Positions 1 through 10,609 of a DNA stretch of 64,000 nt are shown piece by piece. Each line of letters begins with the position of its first letter. Within the stretch, counting starts at the first letter, position 1. The notes beneath the pieces were generated by a model. That model was not told where the DNA came from and did not search any database. It worked only from the letters and a program-made list of their open reading frames with translations. This stretch comes from Aricia agestis (taxonomy: Eukaryota > Arthropoda > Insecta > Lepidoptera > Lycaenidae). The DNA lies in assembly GCF_905147365.1 (NCBI RefSeq), contig NC_056428.1:13174001-13238000 (forward strand), read 5' to 3'. The translations under genes were made by a program, and so were the position numbers.

Positions 1-306
1 CGTTGCTTCGTACCAAATTTCAAGATTCTGAGTTCACGGGAAGCACCCTGTAGGTTTTGATTCCCTTGCAAGTGTCGAAAATTTGCGGCATAAACGGCTG
101 TATCTTTTGATTGCGTTGGCTTAGAAGTTTGATTTTTTCACAGCTTCAAGGGACAGTAGACCTGAGTAATTGATATAAATTTCAGCTTCATACCTCCACG
201 CGTTCCTGAGAAAAAGGGTCTTGACAGACGGACGGACGGACAGACGGACAACAAAGTGATCCTATAAGGGTTCCGTTTTTTCCTTTTGAGGTACGGAACC
301 CTAAAA
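1..306 (+). repeat. Dispersed repeat, 3' end (ACGGAACCCTAAA family)
   Basis: Noncoding repeat cut by the window edge. It has a short (GACG/GACA)n stretch at 229-250 and ends in the signature TACGGAACCCTAAAAA. The same ending recurs at about 9140-9268, 25340-25520, 27738-27835, 32229-32345, 35480-35692 and, in its longest form, 40755-41199. The family name is not known to me; such repeats are common in lepidopteran DNA. Confidence 0.7.
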
Positions 307-462
307 ACAGTAAAAAATGCACATTTAAATATAAGTTTAATACTAAAAAAACAGTTAAATCAGCTGTGAAAAATCAACTTTTTAAGATCGCTAGCTTGAC
401 GTTAAAGTAATAAATGCTTATCTGTCAAACGGTGTCGCTTAGTAGAGGTGGTGGTAGGCCCC

Positions 463-799
463 CAGTTGTGACGTACCGCCCAAAGGTAAGCGTCCACAGT
501 TCGGTATCGTACGCAACGGACGTCTTGCATCAAACGGATAATTTTTTCACAGTACATCCGCTGAATCAGCAGTGTACGGATTACCGACTAGCCTAGTAAA
601 TGAATGCTCAAATGGGGGGTGTGGATGGAAAAGTCGAAAGCAGAAATTTCGACTTAGGAACTTTGTTTGGACTAAATTGAAGATAAATATACTGGCTAGT
701 AGGTAAATCGTACGCGTATCCGTTTGAAGCGAGACGTCCGTTGCGTACGATACCGACATGTGGACGCTTACCTTTACGCGTTACGTCACAACTGCAAGC
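463..799. mobile_element. Inverted-repeat element (MITE-like)
   Basis: Two arms of about 75 bases (463-540 and 716-799) are near-perfect reverse complements. They share CAGTTGTGACGTA at the outer ends and GTATCGTACGCAACGGACGT further in. The middle has no coding capacity. No clear target duplication was found, so the outer limits are approximate. Confidence 0.6.
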
Positions 800-808
800 G
801 TGATAAAC

Positions 809-947
809 TGTCGACGGCTGCCGTCGACTGCCGCCGACTGCCACTGACACGTGCCGCCGACTGCCACTGACACGTGCCGCCGACTGCCGTCGAGTGCCGC
901 CGACACGTGCCGTCGACTGCCACCGACGCGTGCCGCCGACAGGTGCC
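809..947. repeat. GC-rich 10-bp minisatellite
   Basis: About a dozen copies of a decamer close to TGCCGCCGAC (variants TGCCGTCGAC, TGCCACTGAC), with occasional 3-base spacers such as ACG or GCG. Short open frames seen across it are repeat artefacts. It is much richer in GC than its surroundings. Confidence 0.8.
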
Positions 948-1192
948 GTTCGTCTGTAAGCGCTCGAAAACAACATGACTTTTTAAAATGCAACATTAAC
1001 AATAAAGTTTTATAAATTAATAATGTGGGCGTAATATTTGTTTAAAGACTGATAATTAAATCACATGTTTTAAACGTCTCTGAAAACAATTTATATATAA
1101 ACAAACAAGACTTTATTATATTACTTAGGTATATGAAGGTAAATGCATAGTCATAAGTAGGAAATAGGAAAATTCCTGTACTATTATAGGTA

Positions 1193-1365
1193 CTATCAGA
1201 GAAATAGATTTAAAGCAGATGGTGGATCAATGTTATTTGGTCGGATTATGTCAAACCCAGCCAATAGATGACTACTACCATATCTACTACCATAGAACTT
1301 AATATAGCCTAGCGAATTAACGTAAGGCCAGAGTCTACCTATGAATCAATTTCTCCGATACTTTA
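1193..1365. mobile_element. Short MITE, copy 1
   Basis: The ends form an imperfect inverted repeat around AGAGAAATAGATTTAAAGCAG and its counterpart ending near CTACCTATGAATCAATTTCT. A related copy lies in the intron of the adjacent kinase gene at 2785-2928. Confidence 0.5.
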
Positions 1366-1518
1366 CTTGACAAGTGTAATTGGTCAAAATATAAAGCTTA
1401 TTTAACAATATTATAGGGAACTCAGATTTTAAATGTGTCTCGAGTACTGACTGAAAAATTATAAATTACTTTTTTGTATTCAATATCAACGCCGTCGGTT
1501 TTTAGACTTTTTTTTATC

Positions 1519-1778
1519 TACGCTTCACACCACGTCAGTCTGGCTTCGTGCTAAGTACCTGAAGAACTTGTGTTACAGGTACCAGACAACGGAAATATAT
1601 TTAATACTTTTATACTATACATATTTATTATTTAAGATTTTTATTATATTATACACATATTTAATACACACCCGGGGACATTGAAAACATTTTTTGTTCC
1701 GTCGGCGAGATTCAAACCCGCGACCCCCGGCTTGAGCTGCCACACAATCAACCAATTGAGCCACAAAGGTCGTCGTTG
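1519..1778 (-). repeat. tRNA-derived SINE, copy 1
   Basis: Read on the - strand, the head (about 1697-1773) has an A-box-like TGGCTCAATTGG and a B-box-like GGGTTTGAATC, the internal polymerase III promoter pattern of a tRNA-derived SINE. The body and tail extend left to about 1519. A related copy lies in opposite orientation at 39275-39551. It is not a functional tRNA: no acceptor stem can be drawn. Confidence 0.7.
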
Positions 1779-1867
1779 TATAAATAATTGATTCCTATCG
1801 AGCTACCACAAATATTAAGACGAGATAACATAAATTAATTATATTTACCATAGCCGCGATTGTTGCA

Positions 1868-1875
1868 TATAAATA
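1868..1875 (+). promoter_or_regulatory. Possible TATA box of the kinase gene
   Basis: TATAAATA lies 61 bases before the start codon of the CHK-type kinase gene, which would give a 5' UTR of about 35-40 bases. No clear arthropod initiator follows, so this is an inference from position only. Confidence 0.35.
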
Positions 1876-1935
1876 CAGAACAATCATGAGGCTTTAGACT
1901 TGAACATTACCTAAAGGTTTCGTGACAATATTGCT

Positions 1936-2712
1936 ATGGGAAGTATAAAAGTAAACATCGAAAATGTTTCGGAAAAAATCAAGGGATCCGTTGATTCTAT
2001 AATCAAGAGAAGTGGATTTAGAAAACAAGAAGTAGAGATACGGAGAATCGACACGAATAAAGGTAACTTTCTAGGACGATTGTATGAAGTAAACATAAAA
2101 GGTGTGACTGACACAGGAGAGAAGGAATTGAACATTTTTTTCAAAGAGGAGCTAGTTATAGAAAAAATAAAGTTGGTTGATGTAAAAGAAGCATACAGCA
2201 AGGAGATTTTCATATATAAACACTTTGCAAAGATTGCTAATGAACTACAAGAAGAAGTGAAGGTACCAGAGTCCGAGAGATACAGATTTACAAACGCGTA
2301 CGATGAAACAACAGACGGACTGATCATTCTTGAAAACTTATCGATGAGAGGTTTTAAGACTTACTTCAAAATGGATGTAATGCCGATCGAGTACGCAGAA
2401 ATAAGCATTAAAAATTTAGCAAGATTTCATGCTCTGTCCTTTGCAATAGAGAACAAAATGCCAATTTTTTTTGAAAGAGAAATCAAAAGTCTGAGTAAAT
2501 CTTTTAATATGGATGACGATTTTCATACATTTCTCAGGAATATAAGCGAAACTACTGCTAATATGTTAGATGAAGACGACAAACAAAAACTTCTAAAGTT
2601 TAAGCCTGTGTTGACAAATAAATTTTCGAAATACTTTGTTAATGAAGGAAAATTTAAATGTTGTATGAACCATGGAGACTATCGTATAAACAACGTTTTG
2701 GTTAGAGAAGAG
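1936..2712 (+). CDS. CHK-like kinase exon 1
   Basis: 259 codons from ATG to the donor GAG|GTAAGT at 2713. It carries the N-lobe and the HGD catalytic motif. Reading on past the donor hits a stop soon after, which supports the splice. Confidence 0.88.
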
Positions 2713-3538
2713 GTAAGTGTTAAAATAAGGATTGAAATTTAAATACAAATCCAATACTTTTACTAGGTATAATAAAAATAATTGTACTCAGAGAAGTAGA
2801 TTCATAGGCAGATGGCGGACCAACGTAAATTGGTCGCGTTGTGACCTATCCGATAGATCACAGTTATCATATCCGACCAAACGTCGTAGTCATTCAACTG
2901 CCTATGAATCAATCTCTTCGATGGTACTAATGATAACAATAAGTTAAAGTCGTTTTCGACCAAAATAAGTACTTATATATGAGTTCACGCCTTAATGTAA
3001 TAAGAATATTTGCGTTTATAATTTAGACTATTTTTGATTTACTCAATACTTTTACAAAAGTTAGTAAATTGTCGAGTAATATGTTGTCCTTCTATCTTGA
3101 ATTTTTTTTTTCTAGGAAGGAGTACCAAAAGAGGTGATGGCAGTTGACTACCAGCTTATAGACTACGGCTACATTCTCCGAGACTTCATGTTCTTCATAT
3201 TCACCGGAACCGACAGAGAGTTCAGGCATAAACATCTAAACAACTTAAAAAATATGTATTTTGAAACGATGAAAACATTCTTAAGATATTTCGACTTGGA
3301 CATAGACGATATTTATTCTAGAGACACGTTTGATGAGGAATATAAAGCTATGCTAGATCTCGGTCTAATGATAGGCCTATATTGTTCTATATTTGTGTTT
3401 AGCGCTGAAGATTCTGACTTCAGTCTGGAGAGTAAATCTCTGACTGAGCTGGACGTTGGAAATCTGGACAGGAGGTATACGCCGAGACTAAAAGGGTTAG
3501 TGGACGATTTTATTGAATGGGGGATTTTGGGAATATAA
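1936..3538 (+). CDS. CHK/EcKinase-like small-molecule kinase, two exons
   Basis: Exons 1936-2712 and 3116-3538, joined in phase 0 across a GT-AG intron (GAG|GTAAGT, TTTCTAG|GAA), give 399 residues, the usual length of insect CHK kinase-like (EcKinase) proteins. Visible landmarks are a glycine-containing loop near residue 42 (GNFLGRLYEV), a candidate ATP-contacting lysine K70 in NIFFKEEL, E90, the hinge-like LIILENL (about 128-136), the catalytic-loop motif HGDYRINN at 246-253 and the metal-binding D270 in VDYQLIDYG. The family phosphorylates small hydroxylated compounds; ecdysteroid 22-kinase is its best-known member, and a detoxification role is often proposed. The actual substrate cannot be read from the sequence. 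No signal peptide is seen, so it is probably cytosolic. The start is the first ATG of the open frame, and no frame breaks are present. Confidence 0.9.
2785..2928. mobile_element. Short MITE, copy 2, in the kinase intron
   Basis: Foldback ends AGAGAAGTAGATTCATAGGC and GCCTATGAATCAATCTCTTC flank a 100-base middle. It sits inside the 403-bp intron and resembles the copy at 1193-1365. TACT lies just outside both ends and may be part of a target duplication. Confidence 0.6.
3116..3538 (+). CDS. CHK-like kinase exon 2
   Basis: 140 codons plus TAA. It begins after a good polypyrimidine-AG acceptor and supplies the DYQ motif and the C-lobe. The C-terminal DDFIEWGIL resembles the family's usual ending. 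Confidence 0.88.
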   Translation, partial: EGVPKEVMAVDYQLIDYGYILRDFMFFIFTGTDREFRHKHLNNLKNMYFETMKTFLRYFDLDIDDIYSRDTFDEEYKAMLDLGLMIGLYCSIFVFSAEDSDFSLESKSLTELDVGNLDRRYTPRLKGLVDDFIEWGILGI

Positions 3539-4180
3539 TTTTAGCTTAGTTTGGTTGTTTCCATTTTAAAATCAGATAATATAAAGGTGAACCTGGAGGT
3601 GGCCTTTCGTGGTAGATCACCTAGATCTGCGATGAAAGGCCAATATGTGTAGGCCAATATGCCTTATACACTACGGTATGTATAATAGAGATGTAGTTAT
3701 TGTAGCCACTGCACTGTAACAAATAATAATTGAAAAAAAATCAAATGCGAAGTTTCCGCTTATTTTTAAACTATTTAAGTTCCTTATCTAAAACCACAAT
3801 ATAAAATTTGATCATCTCAAATTACTAGCTAACATTCATTACGTATGATTCAGCCTTACATCAAGATGATCTACTGCAACTTAAATATGCTATTAGCGGA
3901 AATAAAGTTCATAAGGTAAGCAATTGCTCAACAAACCACGTGTTCAAACAAAATGCTTAATAATAATTCAATATCAGAAGTATATTTTGTAATTGTGCAA
4001 TGTGCAGTAAGTCATTGTTAAAGGGCACGCTTTTGTTATATTTTCATTTCACGATAAAGGTGCCAACTGCCAAGATAAGAGTGGTCTAATGCGTCATACT
4101 ACGCCAACTTAGATATGCATTGAAGATTATTAAAACTGAATTTAAACTTATGATTCATTAAAAAAAAAACTAAATCACGG
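3539..4180. other. Kinase 3' flank
   Basis: AT-rich with no coding potential. An AATAAA at 3901-3906 could be the polyadenylation signal of the kinase gene, giving a 3' UTR of about 390 bases; this is positional inference only. Confidence 0.35.
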
Positions 4181-4345
4181 CCGCAGTCCGTTGGACCTAA
4201 TTCGTTTATCACTCGTATGTTTTCCTTTCCCGGGACTCAAAGTATTTCCATACAAAAATTTCAACAAAATATATTTAGCTATTTGGGCGTGAGGTAACAG
4301 ACATACAGACGGACACACTTTCACATTTATAATATTAAGTATGGA
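4181..4345 (-). repeat. Helitron-like short repeat (reverse copy)
   Basis: Reads in reverse like the copies at 13640-13847 and 14010-14209: CCCGGGACTCAAAG, then a GACAGAC-rich stretch, ending at TATAATATTA. It is a degenerate noncoding copy. Confidence 0.4.
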
Positions 4346-4356
4346 TATTAATATGG

Positions 4357-4434
4357 ATGGAAGACGTGGCCCATGACCGGGAAAAATGGTTAAGTTTGGA
4401 AGAGGCCTTTACCCGAGAGGGGTTCCTCATTTAA
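4357..4434 (+). pseudogene. LINE ORF2 C-terminal relic (RTE-like)
   Basis: A 25-codon frame contains EDVAHDREKW and EEAFTREGF and then a stop. This resembles the extreme C-terminus of RTE/BovB-type reverse transcriptases, where WxDVAxDRxxW is typical. About 250 bases of A/T-rich 3' tail follow. It is a heavily 5'-truncated LINE copy. The assignment rests on this short motif only. Confidence 0.55.
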
Positions 4435-6600
4435 AAATATTTACATAATTATATATTTTTCAAAAAACTTAAAAAAAAATTGTAACATTTTTACTAAGTT
4501 TATATTACTGTAAATAATATGTATTATGTAGAGTCAAAAGAAAAAAGTTGTTAAAGCACTAGTAAAATATAGTAAATTGTAAAAGTAGCTTAAGTTAGAG
4601 GAAAAAAAGGCTTTTTTTTTATTTATTTATTAATATGGATACTTTGTAATAAATAAAGGTGTGACATTTTCATATTTTTTTTTCAACTCCTCTTCTAGTT
4701 GAAACGTTAGTCCTCGGCTCCTGTCGTTAAAACTACGCTCTAAAAACATGATTATTTCGCAAAGCAATTGAAAGTATCCATTAATTACAAACCAAACAGA
4801 TGAGGACGTAAGGCGTCCGATACGTCGTTAGTGCTGAGATTACAGGATTTTTTAATGTTTTTCCTCCCAGGGCTGGCACGAACTAGACTTAACTTACTTT
4901 TTGACTATTCTAAAACGATTTGAATTTACAAATGGATATAATCCAAAAGACAGCGACAGCAAGACTTTCGTCTCTTTAATATAGAAGCTGAAAGTTTTAT
5001 TAGAATGCAGAATACGTTAACGTGCACATTACCTAGGTAATCTGCAGATTCCCTGATATTTTCATACTTTAACGGACGGTCCGTTAAAGTATGAAAATTT
5101 AAAGTAAAAAAAGCTTATATTTGCACTTCACCTAGTTAGTTTGCATTCTCTTCCTTCGTAAAAGTCCTAAAAACTATAACTTAAGCTTCTCAACCTAAGA
5201 CTTTTGTTGTTTTGATTGTTTTTTTTTTTTTAGTTGATACAATCAGTTAAATTTTATTAATGGACAAACATTTAATTAAATTTTAATAATTTATTTCTTT
5301 GTCCAAAAATATAATTCTCTACAACTAAATAACACGTTTTATTCAAACAAAAACCTGTTTAATGTAATTTAATGACAATAGAATAAACCTTTTGCACTTT
5401 AACTGACTCACCCAGATAATCTGCAGACTACCTTGTTAATCTGCAGTCTAACTGGTTTACGCACATTATCGGTAACATAAATATTGTTCAGTTTTTCAAG
5501 CCCTTTTATTCGATATGTATATCTGTGGATGTACTAAAGCTTGGGTGCGGACTCCATATAAAAATGCCCCTTGACCTTTTAGCCATAACTCATAAAGCGT
5601 GCGACTAGACACATGCGAATTATAATTGAATAAGTTGATAAAAAATGTTATGCAATAACTTCACCGCGGCAGTCCCCGAGTGCCACACGTATATTTAAAT
5701 ATTTTTTGGACACACAGTTTGCGCCAACCCTACCAAAGGTATTACTGGTATTACCGTGTACATTGTGATTTATCAGATCCGGGTTCAGCATTACGGTACG
5801 GTTCCTGGGGGATTCACGCCCGCAGATAATGGGAACTTAATCTACATTTAATTGATCACTCCGACGTTCCTAGATTCGTCCATTATCGATATTGTTTTTC
5901 GACTTTATCGAGTCGATTGATTTATTGGTATTCTCCTGCGCTTTGGATTTAAAGAGTCGAAGAGAATAATTAAACTTAAATTAATTAAATGTTAAGACAG
6001 GTTGAATAATGAACATTTATTCGACGAAAATTTACACAGTACATTTCTAAATATAAGCACCTCGTGCATTGAAAAAACTTTCCTATTTTTAAAAAGTCTG
6101 CTAGAGTAGAACCCAGAAACTAAAATGCAAAGAAACGCAGTCTTCAAACGAAATCAGTAATAAAAGTGGTAGATTTTCTTTTAAGACAAAAGATAACGAA
6201 ACTATAGTGAATCGACAGCACTTAGAGATATTTATTTATGACAGTTTAATAAAAAGTTTATCAGAAAAATGTATGGACATATTATGTCAAAACCACAGAA
6301 CATCTCTGTGGTCAAAACCTTCATTTATTTAAAGCTTCACAATCATTTAAGTATTTGAATCAACGATTTTGTTAAGTACTCTGGCGAAAAACCTCAAGTT
6401 ATAAGCCCAGTTTCTTGACGACTATGCAATAGATAGGTAATAGAAAAGATCCCTATATTATTCTAATGGGCGATAACGTAAGAGCGTTTAAGATAAAATA
6501 TATTATGAATACAATCGTTCGCCAGGCAAGCTTGTGCCGTTTTAATCATTCTAAACCATATTTCAACAAAGACACTGTGAAAATGGAATAGACAATTTGT
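4435..6600. other. AT-rich noncoding DNA
   Basis: No gene is seen. It contains a near-perfect 39-bp palindrome at 5059-5097 and several related blocks around TAATCTGCAG (5037, 5416, 5441) that suggest an old repeat. The rest is unremarkable. Confidence 0.6.
5059..5097. repeat. 39-bp palindrome
   Basis: Two 19-base arms (TTTTCATACTTTAACGGAC and its reverse complement) around one central G. It would extrude as a hairpin with essentially no loop. Confidence 0.9.
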
Positions 6601-6621
6601 ACGAAAATTACTTAGAGTTCC

Positions 6622-6830
6622 AAGGAGGACGGGCAAAAATGTACGGGAAGTGTACCCACCATCTACAACTAAGAGAGGTATCTCGTTAAGAAGGTCTTTC
6701 CTTGGATATCATTCGTTATTTTATGGGGACCATTCTTATGAAACTGGTCCCCATAAAATAACAAACAATGTGGGAAAAAAATTATAGCTAAAATAAATCA
6801 GTGAATAAAAAGATCTATATTTATTTCATT
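6622..6830. repeat. Repeat with internal palindrome
   Basis: Shares GAGGACGGG, GTACCCAC, TTATGGGGACCA and TGTGGGAAAAAA with a copy in UCKL1 intron 5 (52757-52890). Inside this copy GTTATTTTATGGGGACCA is repeated in reverse (6715-6763). It is a noncoding dispersed repeat. Confidence 0.5.
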
Positions 6831-6920
6831 CTCGGTAAAATTCCTAAAACCACGATGTAAATGCGTACGTGCACTGTTGCCGTTCCGTACCCATCAGCGG
6901 CATGGCCCACAGACTGCTCC

Positions 6921-7003
6921 TGAGTTAGGTTAGGTTAGCCTCCTGGGTTAGATCAGGTAATAACCGTCTAACCTAACCTAACCTTACCCAGGAGCTGCGC
7001 CGC
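6921..7003. repeat. Inverted pair of TTAGG-like runs
   Basis: GAGTTAGGTTAGGTTAG (about 6930-6946) is mirrored by CTAACCTAACCTAACC (6978-6993), inside a larger imperfect foldback bounded by CTCCTG and CAGGAG. The pentamer matches the usual insect telomere repeat, but only about three units are present on each arm. Confidence 0.6.
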
Positions 7004-7800
7004 TGCGCTGCAGCTGCTGAGTACTTACGGAATGGCCACAACTGTACTGGTACTCATTTCATGGTGGTTTTAGCGCGTAAATATATTTATGGTTTCTAAA
7101 TTACGCGACAAAAACCATTTTGATGACCTTTCCATTTCTTGCTGTTCCATTTCTTGTTTTCAATAAAATTGAAGCGTAATATTGCGCAATACAATTGATC
7201 GTCTAGGGCCCGGCTAAGCTTGCCAAGGCTTAGCAAGCATCCACAAGGCACAGGCGTCCACAAATCTCGCTTGGCATTTGGAAGTAGTCTAGACGCTTTT
7301 GAATGCGTCTGTGTATTACGTACATCCAAGCAAGCGCCCTTTGATGTGTCCAAAGACCAACACTACACCAGATCGGATACAAGCTTCACAGGCTCACGCA
7401 AGCCAGATACTTACTCTCTTTACGGTTTACACGCTCGTGCTCGTGGACGCTGGTCAAGCCTCGTCAAGCATGGAAACGCAGCATAAGATCCTATTTTCCA
7501 TGATTTACTTTAAGTTTAATGTCCAGTTTCACTTGAAAAATTTAAAACAACCGATGGCTTATCCAGTACTCTACGCAATATGAGCTGGTATGAGCCCGCA
7601 GTAAATCAGCACACCATTGTCCATTCAGGCCGCAAAAGTCGCCATCTAGATATCTTTGTTCTAGACCAGTTCCTGAGACCTAGACGTATTCAGATGTTAG
7701 GATCTGGTACAGGTTAGGTTTGTAATATACAAATAGTTATAGAGATACTATAGTTGCCGACTGCCGTACGGTCTATTCAAATGCAATATAATATACTTAC
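7004..7800. other. Noncoding stretch
   Basis: Small open frames around 7096-7583 on both strands resemble no family I know and overlap one another. I see no supported gene. Confidence 0.55.
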
Positions 7801-7952
7801 TATCTATATATATAAAAATGGATTTTCAGTTGTGTTAGTAACGCTAAAATTCGAAAACGGCTGAACCGATTGGGCTAAGTTTAGTCTTAAAATATTCGTA
7901 GAAGTCCAGGGAAGGTTTTGAAGTGACACGAAGTTCACCGGGACAGCTAGTT
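7801..7952 (+). mobile_element. Short non-autonomous Helitron-like element, copy 1
   Basis: Begins TCTATATATATAAAAATGG and ends GGGACAGCTAGT, the TC...CTAG/T ends expected of Helitrons. It is about 80-85% identical by eye to the copy at 12421-12571. There is no coding capacity. Confidence 0.65.
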
Positions 7953-7953
7953 A

Positions 7954-8157
7954 TTATTATAAATACGAACGTGTGTATGTCTATCTGTCTGTCTGTGGGT
8001 GTCTCCCTCTCTTTTACCTCTTCACTATCTAACCGCTTGTGCTGAAATTTAAGATACTTTCACTTTTGAGTCCCGGGAAAGGGCATAGTTTTATCTCGAA
8101 AAATGTACGGTTCCCGCGCGATAAATGAGTTTCATCTAGTCTTATAGTTTACTATAG
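7954..8157 (+). repeat. Helitron-like repeat, GTCTGTCTG family
   Basis: Starts at TTATAAATACGAACGTGTG, carries a (TCTG)n run and the conserved TGTACGGTTCCCGCGCGATAAA, and ends near CATCTAGTC. Related copies lie at 13640-13847, 14010-14209, 57813-58178 and elsewhere. Confidence 0.55.
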
Positions 8158-8609
8158 TATAAAGCCTAAAAGAATGTAGTAACTTCGTTGCGCCGAATAC
8201 ACGGTCTCAAAGTATCTCTATACGAAATTTCATCAGAATCAGTTTAGCGTGGTAAAACGTGAAGAGGCAGACAAAGATAGACGTGCATAAAGTCAGACAG
8301 ACACAATTTTGTATTAAGATTATGAAAGTCTTGAAAAATATTTTTATAGAGACATAATAGTTAATATACACTTTACAATTTTCTTCTTAAAAGTAAGTCT
8401 GCTAAGAAAGAATTCAATCTTCATAACTCTTCTCCTCTATAGAGGGTGAAATTTTAAAGTTATCTTTATAATATGGAGTATAGACAAAGGAGTAAAGTTA
8501 CCAACTACATACTTACTACTTAGCAATTAATTGTTGTCTCCTTCGCATTGATCAGGTGAAGTAGTTAATGTCCGCCATAAATAATAGTCAAGACTCGGCA
8601 AGGGAGATA

Positions 8610-8715
8610 AAATTACGCGTTATTAAGCGTAATTACGCGCGTAATTATTATTTATTACGCGCCATTAACGCGCAAAACAACGCGCGGCAAACGCATAACG
8701 CGCGTGAAATGGAAT
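8610..8715. repeat. ACGCG-rich low-complexity patch
   Basis: About a dozen ACGCG or GCGCG words within 100 bases, mixed with TTATTACGCG and AATTACGCG. No coding frame is seen. It may be a decayed simple repeat. Confidence 0.5.
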
Positions 8716-8792
8716 ACACCATAGTGTATTAATGCATGTGTAATGCATAATTTATTACCCAGAGACAACAGTGTAATGAAACATAGTATGTA

Positions 8793-8925
8793 CAGTCTGT
8801 CAAGAAAGTGAAGAAATTAAAAAGTAGCAACATCGTATTGTCATCCCTTTCAAATCAATCTAAGAAAAAAGGGATGACACTACGATGTTGCTACTTTTTA
8901 ATTTCTTAACTTTTTTGACAGACTG
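8793..8925. mobile_element. Foldback MITE with TA target site
   Basis: Two arms of about 58 bases are reverse complements (outer ends CAGTCTGTCAAGAAAGTGAA, with TTTTTTGACAGACTG at the right) and are joined by a short spacer. TA flanks both sides (8791-8792, 8926-8927). The TA target fits Tc1/mariner-type mobilisation. Confidence 0.85.
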
Positions 8926-9139
8926 TATTATCAAAAAAAATATAGTAAGTACTAGATCGTATCACTGTCCTCATAGTATTAGTATTGGATCCGACCGTAA
9001 AATCCTGCATTAATCGTTTTTTTCGATCAAATATATTTTAAAATAATCTTTATCAACGTATAGAATGGATTCATGTTGGGTTGCCTTGTCAAAAGTAGCC
9101 GCAAGTACCTCTAATTAAGTTTAATGTTCATGAGATAAA

Positions 9140-9268
9140 TGCATAATTTGTATGTATATTTTTTTCAGTAAATTTTACATCATTTGAAAGAAAAAGGCGG
9201 ACAGGCGACAGACGGACAGACGGACCGAAACTATAAGGGTTCCTCGTTGACTACGGAACCCTAAAAAT
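9140..9268 (+). repeat. ACGGAACCCTAAA repeat fragment
   Basis: Contains GACGGACAGACGG, then AACTATAAGGGTTCC, and ends ACTACGGAACCCTAAAAA. It is the same 3' end as at 1-306. Confidence 0.65.
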
Positions 9269-9303
9269 CTGTACTGAGCGAGCTCATAATGATGAATTTA
9301 TAG

Positions 9304-9859
9304 TAGAGATGTGCCGATCATGACTTTGGACGACTAGCAGACTAGACAATTAGTCGGCTGTAAAGAAGCCGACTAATCGGCCGACTAGGCGGCCAAGCCG
9401 ATCATGGTTTCGGAAGTTTCCGTATCGCTTTTTTACTCCTGGTTCGCGGGTAGGTCACACACACGCCGCCTGCGAAGGTGTCGGATCGTGTCATGTTTAC
9501 TTCACGTACGTTACTTTTTTTATTTTTGTACTTGATAGTTTTCAAAAAATATTTCATGTACATATGCAATCTTAATTGAATAATACAATACTTAATTTGT
9601 TTTAAAAAAATATTTCTTTACTAGCAGGTAATTTCAGAAACACTTCATTTAATTTTAAAATGTATAAAACTGATTAAGTGTTATATAAACACATTATTAA
9701 TAATCAAAGTTTTTCTTAAATGTAATTCCAATAATTAGCAACAATGAAAAAAAGTAAAAAGCCGGATAGTCGGCGCTTTTTGCCGACTATTCGCCGACTA
9801 TTCGCCGACTACAAAAGTGGCCGGATAGTCGGCTTTACCGACTAGTCGGCACATCTCTA
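9304..9859. mobile_element. Non-autonomous hAT element with 8-bp target duplication
   Basis: Terminal inverted repeats TAGAGATGTGCCGA and TCGGCACATCTCTA are flanked by a perfect 8-bp duplication ATTTATAG (9296-9303 and 9860-9867). Subterminal regions carry many GCCGACTA and TAGTCGGC words in both orientations. Eight-base duplications and subterminal motif clusters are typical of hAT elements. At 556 bp it has no transposase frame. Confidence 0.92.
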
Positions 9860-9867
9860 ATTTATAG

Positions 9868-10601
9868 CTAAGAACACTCTCGATCATGTCAGCTTTCAAC
9901 TAAATCGAAATCGAACCAGCCGCTTGGATGCTACGATCAACGATGCCACGGACAGACACACAAAAATCATAACAACGCTGTTTTCGTTCGGGATTGAAAA
10001 GCAAAAACAAAAAACTATTGGGATTTAATTTAAAATCCATATTTTAATATTGTTAATGCAAAATGTGTCTGTCTGCTTTTCTGTACCTACTGCGTAAATG
10101 TAATCTCGTCACGTAGTTCCGATCTTAATAATATTAGGTATGTACAACTTTGTTGGGGGCTTGTATGGGACGCAGAATAGTTTTATAGCCGGAAAAAAAA
10201 GATTCTCCCACAATAAACGAATGTCCTCGTAATTTTTTTGGGTACTTAATGTTAATTAAAAATACTACGGACAGAACAGGAGAAAATATTTTAAGTATTC
10301 AGATTTTATACAGTCAATAATATTTAAAAGTATATTAATAAAATCATTAAGTATTGTTAAACCTCTGAATGTGAATTAGCCTGTGGTTTGAATGATATAG
10401 TCATTAATAACTGCTATTTAACCTGTAGTTCAGCTTGAACTTAAGAATGTGTTTGTAACTTTGTAAGGTGGTCCGACTTAGGTGCTACTTTTGCATTTAA
10501 TGCCTCAGAAGTAATACATTGGTTTAAGTAAAACTCAGTAAAATCTATTACAGAACATCCATGTTATTACATAGTACTAAATCTTTAAATTACGCTGTGG
10601 T
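9868..10601. other. Noncoding DNA
   Basis: AT-rich with no supported gene or clear repeat boundary. A degenerate piece with repeat-like character lies at about 10080-10170. Confidence 0.5.
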
Positions 10602-10609
10602 ACTAATAT

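Noticed and set aside
547..1002. Overlapping - strand frames rich in R, G, S
   Set aside because: Products of the GC-rich decamer repeat and an inverted-repeat element.
1697..1773. tRNA gene on the - strand
   Set aside because: A- and B-box words are present but no acceptor or anticodon stem forms, and a SINE tail with a second copy at 39275 explains it.
1911..2327. 138-codon frame antisense to kinase exon 1
   Set aside because: Shadow of the CHK-like kinase coding strand; the + strand protein has family motifs and correct splicing.
6930..6993. Interstitial telomere
   Set aside because: Only about three pentamers per arm; too few to call, listed only as a low-interest finding.
7096..7583. 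Cluster of 85-94-codon frames on both strands
   Set aside because: They overlap each other, match no family and lack splice-framed continuation.
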